This document shows positions 33,849 through 42,693 of a stretch of DNA of 64,000 bases, piece after piece; the first letter of the stretch is position 1; each line of letters begins with the position of its first letter. The position numbers and the translations under genes were made by a program. The notes beneath the pieces were generated by a model. It saw only the letters and a program-made list of their open reading frames with translations, made no database searches and was not told the DNA's origin. Source of the stretch: Polynucleobacter sp. 80A-SIGWE (GTDB taxonomy: Bacteria > Pseudomonadota > Gammaproteobacteria > Burkholderiales > Burkholderiaceae); NCBI RefSeq assembly GCF_018882295.1, contig NZ_JACVOR010000002.1, positions 186,001 through 250,000 on the forward strand, given 5' to 3'.

Positions 33849-35342
33849 CTAACTTTTTGGGGGTGTACCCAGCAACAGAATTTCTCTAGTAAGTAATCCG
33901 CTATCGCTATCGCGCATATTCCATAAATCTAATTCAGTTTTAGCGCCATAAGGGTCAACATAGATACCATCTTTTCTTAATTCAAAGTGAAGATGGGGGC
34001 CGGTAGAGCGTCCAGTTGATCCAACATAGCCGATCTCTAAACCACGTCGCACTTCGTTACCAACCTCTAGTTCAGCGTTGTAATTACTTAAGTGCGCATA
34101 GTAGGTACGATAGTTTCCAGGATGCTCAAGGATGATGAGATTGCCAAATGCGCCGCTATAGCCCAAATGCACTACCTTACCGGTCGCTACACTAAAGATT
34201 GGCGTCCCGATCGGTGCTGAGTAATCAATCCCCATGTGGGTTCGATATCGTTGCTTCGGCGCTGCTACTGCTGCATTGGTGTTTTTAGATGAAGCAACTT
34301 TCTTACTAGATGCCCTTACGCTTCCAACACCTCTGGATATGCGGCGATAACTCAAGGGGTTGGTCCAAAAGGTGCGTTCGATAGACTCGCCACTGGCGGT
34401 ATAAAAGGCGCCGGGAATATCGCTTCTCTCAACCCAAAACGCACTAGAAAATACTTCACCAGAAGCCGGATCAATAATTTCAGCAGCCCATATTTGCGCC
34501 CAACGCTCTTTATCGCCGAAGTCCACTATCAAACGCACAACGCTGTTGGTGTTTTCTAGGGCACTACTTTCTTCGGGGTAGATCTGTTTGATGACAGAGT
34601 TCAATTCCCAAATCAGCTCTACCGGTAATTTGTCGCCTACTTTTTTGGGGTCATATAAAACATCGCGTAATGGCAACTGAATTTCTGTAAAGCGTTTCGA
34701 CTCATCTTTAAGATAGTCTTGTTGAATTAAGAAGCTACCTGCCACTGACGGCGTAAAAGTCCAAATCTCTGTCTTGGCGTCCTGCATGGGGCCGTTCATG
34801 ATGCTGAGTGATTCAAAGCGGTTGCGACTTCCTAGGGCCAGCGCATATGGAATGCAATTGCCACGCATCCGATCAAAGAAGCCTTTGGTTTGTGCTTTAA
34901 AAAAATCATTGAAGTTGCGATCATCAAGACCTAGATTCGCTGGGAGACTCTCTTCGTTATAACTGCGGCGTAGGCAGCCACGTTGGACGCGGTAGTCTAA
35001 ATTCGAGCCACCATCATTGCTGTACTCGCCCTCAATCCGCTTGAATAGCTCAGGGTTCAGGCTCATGCTTTTGAAGGATTGATTTGGTGAGCTTGGCTTA
35101 ACTTTAAGTCCGGCTTGCTTGCTGATTTGTGTAACGGTCTTTTGTTTAACTTGCGGAGCCTTGCTGGTTTGACTTGTGGTTTGCGCTAGAGCGCTAGAGA
35201 CGAGTTCAATCCCTGGCAGTTGAATGAGGCCAACTAAGGCAAATCCAATGATGTTGATTGCCCCTTTTAAAAAGAGGGGCCGCGCGCAGACATTTTTCTT
35301 CACACTGCAATTATCCAATATTGTTGTGGAAGATCGAGGCAT
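33849..35342 (-). CDS. M23 family metallopeptidase (peptidoglycan endopeptidase)
   Basis: A 497-residue envelope protein with a membrane/signal segment near 30-52 (INIIGFALVGLIQLPGIELVSSALAQ). The C-terminal LytM domain has zinc ligands His369 and Asp373 (HMGIDYS) and His452 in the HLHFE motif at 450-454, so it is likely an active endopeptidase that cuts peptide cross-links. The middle region (100-330) is shared with M23 proteins that carry an OapA/Csd3-like N-terminal inhibitory domain. It is a single gene read leftward into the bidirectional terminator. Confidence 0.92.
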   Translation of the reverse strand: MPRSSTTILDNCSVKKNVCARPLFLKGAINIIGFALVGLIQLPGIELVSSALAQTTSQTSKAPQVKQKTVTQISKQAGLKVKPSSPNQSFKSMSLNPELFKRIEGEYSNDGGSNLDYRVQRGCLRRSYNEESLPANLGLDDRNFNDFFKAQTKGFFDRMRGNCIPYALALGSRNRFESLSIMNGPMQDAKTEIWTFTPSVAGSFLIQQDYLKDESKRFTEIQLPLRDVLYDPKKVGDKLPVELIWELNSVIKQIYPEESSALENTNSVVRLIVDFGDKERWAQIWAAEIIDPASGEVFSSAFWVERSDIPGAFYTASGESIERTFWTNPLSYRRISRGVGSVRASSKKVASSKNTNAAVAAPKQRYRTHMGIDYSAPIGTPIFSVATGKVVHLGYSGAFGNLIILEHPGNYRTYYAHLSNYNAELEVGNEVRRGLEIGYVGSTGRSTGPHLHFELRKDGIYVDPYGAKTELDLWNMRDSDSGLLTREILLLGTPPKS

Positions 35343-35374
35343 TTTGAAGTGTGTTGTATCGCAATAAGTCTGAT

Positions 35375-36301
35375 TTAATTCAATTCAGGTGCTATTTTTA
35401 GCACTTCAAAGGCTGCCTTAAGACGAGTCTCATAGACTTGCTTCATTTGAGCTGCTTCCTCCGGTGACCACTCTTTAAAACCTGCGCCTTTGGCAATGCC
35501 TGTTTTTCCAGAATCGACCAGATCCATAACGCAGGCAGGCGGTGCTTGGATATTTGAGAGAGAGGGGTAGATTACCTCTGCAGCTAGTGTCATGCCTTCC
35601 CAGCCAGAGATTTCTTTTTGAGTCATTGGGCCAACTGCAGCATACCGAAAGCCAAAGCTATAGCGCACTGCAGTATCAATATCATCTGGCGAGGCGATTC
35701 CTTCTTGCACCAAAGAAAGTGCCTCGCGCATTAAGGCATGCTGAATTCGGTTGGCTAAAAATCCTGGGATATCTCGCTTGACCAAGACTGGCTTTTTGCC
35801 ATGGCTACGATACAGATTACAAATTTGCTCAGCTATCTGTGGATCAGATTTTTCACCCAACACCACTTCCACTAAGGGAACAATGTGAGCTGGCATGAAG
35901 TAGTGGGTGTTGAACATGCGATGGCCTGTTGCGAGGCCTTGCGCAATATCGCTAATAGGAAAGCCTGAACTGTTGCTGCCAATCGGAATATTAGGCGGCA
36001 CGCGCTGATCAAGTTCTTTAAACAACGCCTTTTTAAGATCAAGACGCTCAGAGATGGTTTCAATAACAAGGTCGGTATTTTGCCAATCAGACCAATCTGC
36101 AATGCTGCCAGCAACTAGCTGGGAGCCACTATCTCGCCATGTGGGATTGATAGTATCGGCGCAGGCCTCCACCTTAGAAAGGTTGAACTCTGCTTTGTTG
36201 AGATCCCTACCTAACAAAATTGTTTTGGCGCCATAAGCCAGAAAGCTGGCTGCAATGCCCACCCCCATAGTGCCCGTTCCCATGACAACAACTTTGCTCA
36301 T
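35375..36301 (-). CDS. 3-hydroxyacyl-CoA dehydrogenase NAD-binding family protein
   Basis: A 308-residue enzyme with an N-terminal Rossmann motif (VMGTGTMGVGIAASFLAYG, about 5-23), ERLDLKKALFKEL and SNSSGFPISDI near 107-118, HYFMPAHIVPLVEVV with the catalytic histidine, and a C-terminal helical domain (FLANRIQHALMREAL). It oxidises a 3-hydroxy acid or acyl-CoA with NAD. Hydroxy-sugar-acid members such as L-gulonate 3-dehydrogenase share the fold. A close paralogue is at 42694-43635. It is divergent from the enolase-family gene next door. Confidence 0.85.
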   Translation of the reverse strand: MSKVVVMGTGTMGVGIAASFLAYGAKTILLGRDLNKAEFNLSKVEACADTINPTWRDSGSQLVAGSIADWSDWQNTDLVIETISERLDLKKALFKELDQRVPPNIPIGSNSSGFPISDIAQGLATGHRMFNTHYFMPAHIVPLVEVVLGEKSDPQIAEQICNLYRSHGKKPVLVKRDIPGFLANRIQHALMREALSLVQEGIASPDDIDTAVRYSFGFRYAAVGPMTQKEISGWEGMTLAAEVIYPSLSNIQAPPACVMDLVDSGKTGIAKGAGFKEWSPEEAAQMKQVYETRLKAAFEVLKIAPELN

Positions 36302-36426
36302 AATGTCTCCAAATCATCGTAGATGAAGCTGATTCCGAATTCTTAAGCGACTCATTATTCCTTATTTGGGAGTCGTCATACATTCCTAATTATGGCTACA
36401 ATAATTTTTTCAATACAGGAGTCCCT

Positions 36427-37560
36427 ATGCCCATCATTGAGTCAGTATCAGTTGCTGCAGTAGCGGTGCCTCTAGATAAAGTTACCTCTTTTTCCACTCG
36501 GACGGTTTCAGAGCGTCACTATTGCCTAGTCAAGGTACGTGGCAAGGATGGTAATGAGGGTATTGGCTTTTGCTATGTGGGTAGTGCTGGTGGCGATATT
36601 GCCAAGATTGCGGTAGAGCAATTGCTGGCCCCAAAACTAATTGGTCAAAATAGCCATCGCAGTGAAGGTCTGTGGATGGATATGTATAACGAGTCGATTT
36701 TGCAAGGGCGTGCTGGTGCAGTCATGCGCGGTATCTCGATTTTGGATACGGCACTCTGGGATTTAAATGCCCGTGCTGCCAAGTTACCCCTTCACCATTA
36801 TTTGGGATCAGTCGTAGACGATCGTGTCCCAGCTTATGCCAGTGGTGGCTACTATTTAGACGGTAAAACTCCTGCCAAGTTAGGCAAGGAAATGGAGTCC
36901 TACGTCAAACAGGGCTTTAAGGCCGTCAAAATGAAAGTAGGGCGCCTATCCCCAAGAGAGGAAGAAGCGCGTGTTAAGGCTGCTCGTAAGGCCGTTGGTG
37001 AGGATGTTTTACTGACATTGGATGCCAATAACGCTTGGCGTGATCTACCGACTGCCCTGGAATACATTCGTCGCTTTGAGGCTTATAACCCCTATTGGAT
37101 TGAAGAGCCATTTTCACCCGATGCCATTGATCTACATGCAGCCCTAGCGCGCCAAACCAAAATCAACGTTGCTACTGGTGAGATGGAGGCTGGCCGCTGG
37201 CGTTTCAGAGAGCTTATCGATGCTGGCGGGGCGGCGATTTTGCAGTCTGATGCAGCTGTGTGTGGCGGCATTACCGAGTGGCGCCGTATTTCTGCTTATG
37301 CCGATTTAAAAGGTGTGATTGTTTGCCCGCATTGGATGCATGATCTGCATGCACCTTTAGTAGCAGCAACACCAAATGCCCGCTTCGTAGAATTTTTCTT
37401 AGATGATCAGGTCTTGAATTTCCGCAGATTGATCAATAAGCAACTTACTTTTAAGAATGGTGACTTGATCCTGCACAAAACTCCAGGACTAGGATTTGAG
37501 TTTGATGAGGCTGCAATTAAAAAGTATGCCGGTAAGACTGCTTGGACAAAGATCGCATAA
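36427..37560 (+). CDS. Mandelate racemase/muconate lactonizing enzyme family protein
   Basis: A 377-residue enolase-superfamily enzyme. The barrel domain has the KxK base motif Lys168-Met-Lys170, Mg ligands Asp199 (LDANNAW), Glu226 (EEPF) and Glu252 (TGEM), and Asp275 with a histidine in CPHWMHD (His302 or His305) as the opposite base. This places it in the mandelate racemase subgroup, most of whose members dehydrate sugar acids. The exact acid is unknown. Neighbouring DapA-like, hydroxyacid dehydrogenase and TRAP genes support a sugar-acid pathway. A terminator follows directly. Confidence 0.88.
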   Translation: MPIIESVSVAAVAVPLDKVTSFSTRTVSERHYCLVKVRGKDGNEGIGFCYVGSAGGDIAKIAVEQLLAPKLIGQNSHRSEGLWMDMYNESILQGRAGAVMRGISILDTALWDLNARAAKLPLHHYLGSVVDDRVPAYASGGYYLDGKTPAKLGKEMESYVKQGFKAVKMKVGRLSPREEEARVKAARKAVGEDVLLTLDANNAWRDLPTALEYIRRFEAYNPYWIEEPFSPDAIDLHAALARQTKINVATGEMEAGRWRFRELIDAGGAAILQSDAAVCGGITEWRRISAYADLKGVIVCPHWMHDLHAPLVAATPNARFVEFFLDDQVLNFRRLINKQLTFKNGDLILHKTPGLGFEFDEAAIKKYAGKTAWTKIA

Positions 37561-37585
37561 TTGTTCTATTTAAATTTGTAACAAT

Positions 37586-37616
37586 AAAAAATCCCGCACA
37601 TGAGGCGGGATTTTTT
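37586..37616. terminator. Bidirectional Rho-independent terminator
   Basis: The stem AATCCCGC/GCGGGATT has a seven-base loop (ACATGAG) and is flanked by A and T runs, so it can end transcription from both the enolase-family gene and the convergent TRAP permease gene. Confidence 0.9.
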
Positions 37617-37641
37617 ATGTTCTGAAACCGCGTAAGTACTC

Positions 37642-39654
37642 TTAGCTGGATTTCGGATTCAATCTGAAATGGGTGATTGACTGAGTAATCAGTACCAAAC
37701 CAAATCCTACAAATCCAATGATGTCAGCCTCGGTTGATGGGTAGGCCAGTGCCACACCTGCGATAACCATAATGATGCGTTCAAAGATTTTGGTCTTTTC
37801 AATAAACCAGCCTTGCAGTCCACCAGCCAAGCAAATGATGCCAACTACCGCTGTAAATGAAACCCAGGCAATCTGAGCCCAATCCGCTTGCTCTAAAGCA
37901 GTAGTGGAGCCCATTAGCAATAAGCTCACACCCGACTTATCAAGCACAAACATGAATGGCACCAAGATTGCTGGGGCAACATACTTCCAAGTTTGCAAAG
38001 TGGTTTTGTATGGATTACCTTTACAAATAGCTGCAGCTGCAAAAGGGGAAAGCGCTGTCGGAGGGGATACCTCAGAAAGTACCGCGTAATAGAAAATAAA
38101 CATATGCGCTGCAAATTCTGGAACGCCGAGATTAATCAGCGCAGGTGCCGCGATCACGGCACAAATAATGTATGACGCAGTTACTGGAACAGCAAGCCCG
38201 ACAACCCAAACTACGAGGCCTGTGAAGATGGCGGTAAGCAAGAGCGAGCCACCCGCATACTGAATGACGATAGAGCTGAACTTCAAGCCTAAACCGGTCA
38301 ATGTAACAGTGCCAACAATTAATCCAGCTCCAGCACAGGTTACTGCAATAGCTAGAACACCGGTAGAGCCAGATGCCAGCGCTTTAGTAAGGTTGGAGTT
38401 GTAAAGACCAGAAAAAATCTTCTCTTTGCCTTGGAACCATTCCCAAGGAATGATGGCGGTGTCACGACGCAGCATGCTCGAGAGCGCCGATACCACGGTC
38501 GCCCAGAACACGGACATGACTGGCGAGAAGCCAAACATCATGAAGACCACAATCGAGACTAATGAGAAAAAGTGGAACCAATATTTTTTGGTTAACTGCC
38601 AGGCAGATTCTGCTGCTTTGAACTGGATGTTCTTCATTCCATACTTGCGTACATCAATTTCCACCATGACCAATAAGCCAAGGTAAAAAAGGATGGTTGG
38701 AATGGTTGCCATTAGCAACACATCTAAATAAGAAATCTTTAAAAAGTCAGCGATCAAGAATGCTGCTGCGCCAAGAACAGGCGGAGAGATGATTGCGCCT
38801 AAACCACCGGCAGCTAGCAAACCACCTGCCGCATTTTTTTCGTAACCGACTTTATCGAGCATTGGAGCAGCTACTGAACCAACGGTAACAGTAGTAGCTA
38901 CGCCGGAACCTGATGGGCCGCCCAACAAGAATGAGGAGAGAACAATCGTTCTACCAACACCAGAAGATTTACCGCCCATAGCAGCAAAAGAGAAGTCAAT
39001 AAAGAATTTGCCAGCACCGGTGAACTGGAGGAAGGCGCCAAAAATAGTGAACAGAATAATGAGGGTGGCTGATACGTCTACCGCAGTTCCATAAATACCC
39101 TCCAGCGTCATGAACATGTAACCAACCAGACGATCAAGGTCGTAGCCTTTGTGTGTCCATGGGGCAGGTAAGTAGTTGCCAAAGAGGGCGTATGCCAAGA
39201 AAAGAGAGGTCACTACTACCAAGACCATGCCATTCGTTCTTCTGACGCTCTCTAGGATTAGGGCGATGAGAAAGACGCCAAACATGACGTCAGTTGAATT
39301 CGGGGCGGTATTGCGATCAAAAAGATCGTCACCTCCACTGAGGATGTAATAGGCGACAGCTATCGAGCCGACAGCAAATAGGATGTCCCACCACATGAGG
39401 CGGTTCTTAAATCGGGCTGCAATCGGAAAGCTTAGGAAAACTAAAAACAGTACTAAGGCTACGTGGATAACACGCAGTTGCTGGGTTGGAACAATCGAGT
39501 AAGCAGCATAGAGGTGAAAGAGTGACATGCCAACCGCCACCAAGGTGATGAACTTGGCCAAGAGACCTTTGTAGTCATTTGAATCACCTTCCTCTTGCTT
39601 AATGAAGGCATCTAATTTTTCTTGTGTTTCGTTATCAATCACAGCTTGTGTCAT
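37642..39654 (-). CDS. TRAP transporter fused permease (TAXI type, DctQM)
   Basis: A 670-residue inner-membrane protein with about 16-18 helices: an N-terminal four-helix DctQ-like part (residues 30-150) joined to the large DctM part. GGPSGSGVATTVTVGSVAAPMLDKVGYEKNAAGGLLAAGGLGAIISPPVLGAAAFL near 240-295 and the repeat-like TGLVVWVVGLAVPVTASY near 480 and SEVSPPTALSPFAAAAI near 525 are typical. It imports organic acids by a sodium gradient with the TAXI receptor encoded upstream. It is the last gene of the operon. Confidence 0.94.
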   Translation of the reverse strand: MTQAVIDNETQEKLDAFIKQEEGDSNDYKGLLAKFITLVAVGMSLFHLYAAYSIVPTQQLRVIHVALVLFLVFLSFPIAARFKNRLMWWDILFAVGSIAVAYYILSGGDDLFDRNTAPNSTDVMFGVFLIALILESVRRTNGMVLVVVTSLFLAYALFGNYLPAPWTHKGYDLDRLVGYMFMTLEGIYGTAVDVSATLIILFTIFGAFLQFTGAGKFFIDFSFAAMGGKSSGVGRTIVLSSFLLGGPSGSGVATTVTVGSVAAPMLDKVGYEKNAAGGLLAAGGLGAIISPPVLGAAAFLIADFLKISYLDVLLMATIPTILFYLGLLVMVEIDVRKYGMKNIQFKAAESAWQLTKKYWFHFFSLVSIVVFMMFGFSPVMSVFWATVVSALSSMLRRDTAIIPWEWFQGKEKIFSGLYNSNLTKALASGSTGVLAIAVTCAGAGLIVGTVTLTGLGLKFSSIVIQYAGGSLLLTAIFTGLVVWVVGLAVPVTASYIICAVIAAPALINLGVPEFAAHMFIFYYAVLSEVSPPTALSPFAAAAICKGNPYKTTLQTWKYVAPAILVPFMFVLDKSGVSLLLMGSTTALEQADWAQIAWVSFTAVVGIICLAGGLQGWFIEKTKIFERIIMVIAGVALAYPSTEADIIGFVGFGLVLITQSITHFRLNPKSS

Positions 39655-39710
39655 GTCTCTACCTATTTTTTTATATACGTCTTTTTTTGTCTTGCTAATG
39701 CGGAACTATC

Positions 39711-39743
39711 AAAAAATTCAGGAGTGCTTGTAGGCACTCCTGA
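39711..39743 (-). terminator. Hairpin with T run between the TAXI receptor and TRAP permease genes
   Basis: On the minus strand a perfect ten-base stem (TCAGGAGTGC/GCACTCCTGA, six-base loop) is followed by AATTTTTT. It stands 19 bases after the receptor stop and 57 bases before the permease start. As both genes belong to one transport system it probably acts as a partial terminator, so the receptor is made in excess. Confidence 0.75.
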
Positions 39744-39761
39744 TGTCAGTGTGAAATTAAA

Positions 39762-40712
39762 TTAATTTAATTTAATGTTCTTTTCTTTGAAATACTTTGC
39801 TGCACCTGGGTGATATGCGATTGGTGAGGAGCTTTGTTTTTGATTCTCAAGGGTTACGTTGATGTACTCCTTGTGAGTACGAACCAATTCAAGCTTGTTA
39901 TCAAAGACAGCTTTCACAATTTTGTAGGCTTCATCATCAGGCATATTGGCGTTAACTACGAGGATGTTGGCTACACCAGCAACCTTATTGTCTTTGCCCA
40001 TGCCGCTATAGGTTTCTTTAGGAATATTGGCAGCGAAATACAAATTGCCGTATTTCTTATTCATGGCAGCGACTTCAGCAGCGTTATCAATCATGACGAT
40101 TTTCATGCCAGGGCTATTAGCGAGGTCAGTTACAGCGGCAGTTGGTAAACCACCAACCCAGAAGAATGCATCAATTTTGCGGTCTTTTACTGCGTTAACA
40201 GATTCGGCTACGCTCAAACGCTCACGCTTGACGTCCTTGTCTTTATCTAAGCCAGCAGCTTCAAGCAAACGAAATGCCATCACTTCAGTTGCGCTACCTG
40301 GGGCACCTGTACTAATGCGCTTACCTTTGAGATCCTTCATGGACTTAATGCCAGTAGAGTCTACTGTCACAACGTGCATGAGATTTGGGTAAAGGACCAA
40401 GAGTGTGCGCAAATCAATTTTCTTGTTAGTGAATTTACCTTCACCATCTTTAGCATCTTTAGCAGCATCGGCCATCGAGAAGCCAACATAAGGCTTGCCT
40501 GTGCCGATGAGGTTTAGGTTATCTACTGAGCCGCCAGTAACTTCAGCGGTTGCAGACATTCCAGGAACCTTGCTAGAGAGTACTGAGGCAAGTCCACCAC
40601 CCATTGGGTAATAAACACCGCCAGTACCACCGGTTGCTACTGAAATATTTTGTGCTTGTGCTGCACTAAACAACATAGTGAGCGATAGAGCAATTATTTT
40701 AATTAGCTTCAT
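39762..40712 (-). CDS. TAXI family TRAP transporter solute-binding protein
   Basis: A 316-residue periplasmic receptor with a signal peptide (LIKIIALSLTMLFSAAQAQ). TAXI signatures: ISVATGGTGGVYYPMGGGLASVL, ATAEVTGGSVDNLNLIGTGKPYVGFSMAD, and GKRISTGAPGSATEVMAFRLLEAAGL. It binds an organic acid and delivers it to the fused permease downstream. AGGAGA stands before the ATG. The hairpin after the stop suggests receptor excess over permease. Confidence 0.95.
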   Translation of the reverse strand: MKLIKIIALSLTMLFSAAQAQNISVATGGTGGVYYPMGGGLASVLSSKVPGMSATAEVTGGSVDNLNLIGTGKPYVGFSMADAAKDAKDGEGKFTNKKIDLRTLLVLYPNLMHVVTVDSTGIKSMKDLKGKRISTGAPGSATEVMAFRLLEAAGLDKDKDVKRERLSVAESVNAVKDRKIDAFFWVGGLPTAAVTDLANSPGMKIVMIDNAAEVAAMNKKYGNLYFAANIPKETYSGMGKDNKVAGVANILVVNANMPDDEAYKIVKAVFDNKLELVRTHKEYINVTLENQKQSSSPIAYHPGAAKYFKEKNIKLN

Positions 40713-40740
40713 TTTTGTCTCCTGTTTTATTTCTATTTAA

Positions 40741-41667
40741 TTAAAGGCCGGGCATGCTGAAATTAATCTTTTGTAGCTCGCCAAGCAACTTGGCTTGCTG
40801 GTCGGCACTGAGCTGCATGAGTGGTGGGCGTACGCGTAACCACTCTGAATCTTTGCTGAAATGGGCAACTGCAGTTTTCATACCGGCAATCATTTGATAT
40901 TGAGCAAATACTGAGCGTACTTGATCTAAGGCGGCTTGACGTTGATCTGCGTCAGATTCTCTCCAATGGGCCGCTAATTCAGCGATAGCCCTAGGGTTTA
41001 CGTTAGCAGTGGCGGAGATGCAACCAACGCCACCTGCACGCAGGGCGCGCATTAAGAAGACTTCGCTACCTGCGTATACGCGGAAGCCTGAAGGCGCTAA
41101 AAGTTTAATGACTGATTCTGTATAAGCCCAATCACCAGAACTATCTTTCATGCCTACAACGGTTTTTGGATATTCCTTGGTTAAGCGCTCCAACAAAGAA
41201 AGACTCAGATTGATTTTGGTAACCGGCGGAATGTTGTAGATGTAAATTTGTAATGCAGCATCACCTACTTTTTGAATCACTTCAGAGAAGTAGGCAAAGA
41301 GACCATCGTCAGTGACGTCTTTGTAATAAAAAGGTGGCAACATTAAGACACCCGCACACTTATGTTGAACTGCGTGACGTGTCATATTCACTGTGGCATC
41401 AATCGACGTGGCGCCCGTACCAGGCATCATATGCGCAGGATTTAAGCCGCCTTCAATAAGCGCTGTTAATGTGCCCATCTTTTGTGGAGCAGACATAGAG
41501 TTGGCTTCTGAGTTTGTACCGAAGATTGCTTGGCCAACACCATTGGCTTCGAGCCATTGACATTGCTTCAGTAATTTTTTGGCGTCTGGAGTGCCATCTT
41601 CTTTAAATGGAGTTAATACAGGCGAGAGCACTGCAGGTAATGTGGAAGGGTGTAGGGAAATCGTCAT
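40741..41667 (-). CDS. Dihydrodipicolinate synthase (DapA) family lyase/aldolase
   Basis: A 308-residue TIM-barrel of the DapA/NanA family. The Schiff-base lysine is Lys174 (VVGMKDSSGDW), the conserved tyrosine is Tyr144 (YIYNIPP), and the pyruvate-binding loop is FGTNSEANSMS (49-59). True dapA is excluded by the catabolic context: it lies between the TAXI receptor and a D-2-hydroxyacid dehydrogenase. A 2-keto-3-deoxy-sugar-acid aldolase or 5-dehydro-4-deoxyglucarate dehydratase activity is plausible. The particular reaction is not readable from sequence. Confidence 0.85.
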   Translation of the reverse strand: MTISLHPSTLPAVLSPVLTPFKEDGTPDAKKLLKQCQWLEANGVGQAIFGTNSEANSMSAPQKMGTLTALIEGGLNPAHMMPGTGATSIDATVNMTRHAVQHKCAGVLMLPPFYYKDVTDDGLFAYFSEVIQKVGDAALQIYIYNIPPVTKINLSLSLLERLTKEYPKTVVGMKDSSGDWAYTESVIKLLAPSGFRVYAGSEVFLMRALRAGGVGCISATANVNPRAIAELAAHWRESDADQRQAALDQVRSVFAQYQMIAGMKTAVAHFSKDSEWLRVRPPLMQLSADQQAKLLGELQKINFSMPGL

Positions 41668-41679
41668 GCTTACTCCAAT

Positions 41680-42609
41680 TTAATTTTTTACTTCAGTCAG
41701 AAGTGGTTTTTTATTATAGAAAGCTTCTAAATTATCTATTGCTAGGTTCGTCATCAATTGTCGCGTTTCAGAAGTGGCGCTTCCAATATGCGGGGTTAGT
41801 AAGACATTATCAATATTTAAGAAGCCGACGTTTGGATTTGGCTCATTTTCAAATACATCGAGGGCTGCGCCAGCGATCATTTTTTGCTGCAGTGCAACTA
41901 AAAGTGCAGCCTCATCCACTACGCTGCCTCGTGCAATATTAATCAGATAGCCTTTCGGCCCTAAAGCTTCTAGAACTTCTGTATTAATCATTTTTTCTGT
42001 TTCTGGACTAGCGGGGCACGCAAGAATAAGAATGTCCGATGCCTTGGCCAGGGACTTAATGTCGCTAAGGTACTCGTAAGGCAATTCTTTTCGAGTGGGA
42101 CCGGTGTAAGCCAGTTTGACCTTAAAAGGTTCTAAGCGTTTTGCTAGATCTTGTCCAATACGACCCATCCCTGCAATCCCAACGCATTTCCCTGCGAGGG
42201 TGGTGGTGATGGCGAAGGGAGTCTTGGACCAAGCAGTGCTTTTGACAAAGTCCTGAGCCTCAGGAATGCGGCGCAATAAGCCAAACAGCATGCCAATGGC
42301 TAACTCACAGACCGCATCATTCAGAACGCCCGGGGTATTGCTGGCTTTGATTCCATTGGTCTTGAGATAGTCCAGGGGGAGGTTGTCATAGCCCACACCA
42401 CAAGTGGCGACCATTTGTATGCCCGGTATTTTCTCCAGCAATTCTTTTGGGATTTGAGTATTTGAACGGGTAAGGATGGCGGTGAAGTTGCCATCGGGAA
42501 GGCCGCCCTGGGGATCGAGTAGTTTAGTGGTGCTCAGTCGCTTATCAATCTCCAATTGCATTATTTCTGGAAATTGTCCGACCTGCAGTACCGAATTGAC
42601 TGGGATCAT
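41680..42609 (-). CDS. D-isomer-specific 2-hydroxyacid dehydrogenase
   Basis: A 309-residue NAD(P)-dependent dehydrogenase of the GyaR/hydroxypyruvate reductase type. The cofactor loop is GIAGMGRIGQDLAKRL near 153-168. The catalytic arginine is in INIARGSVVDE, glutamate in FENEP, and histidine in LLTPHIGSAT near 280-289. It reduces a 2-keto acid or glyoxylate-like product. It is the first gene of the leftward operon with DapA-like, TAXI receptor and permease genes, and is divergent from the second 3-hydroxyacyl-CoA-dehydrogenase paralogue. Confidence 0.88.
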   Translation of the reverse strand: MIPVNSVLQVGQFPEIMQLEIDKRLSTTKLLDPQGGLPDGNFTAILTRSNTQIPKELLEKIPGIQMVATCGVGYDNLPLDYLKTNGIKASNTPGVLNDAVCELAIGMLFGLLRRIPEAQDFVKSTAWSKTPFAITTTLAGKCVGIAGMGRIGQDLAKRLEPFKVKLAYTGPTRKELPYEYLSDIKSLAKASDILILACPASPETEKMINTEVLEALGPKGYLINIARGSVVDEAALLVALQQKMIAGAALDVFENEPNPNVGFLNIDNVLLTPHIGSATSETRQLMTNLAIDNLEAFYNKKPLLTEVKN

Positions 42610-42693
42610 GTCTCACTTACTTTTTTATTGGAATAATGAAAACATTGTAAGAGGATTTGTAATCCTTATCTTGCCCCCGAAGGAGAAATTGAG

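Noticed and set aside
41607..41942. A plus-strand frame across the DapA-like and hydroxyacid dehydrogenase genes
   Set aside because: It crosses a gene boundary antisense to two enzymes with clear motifs and has no recognisable domain.
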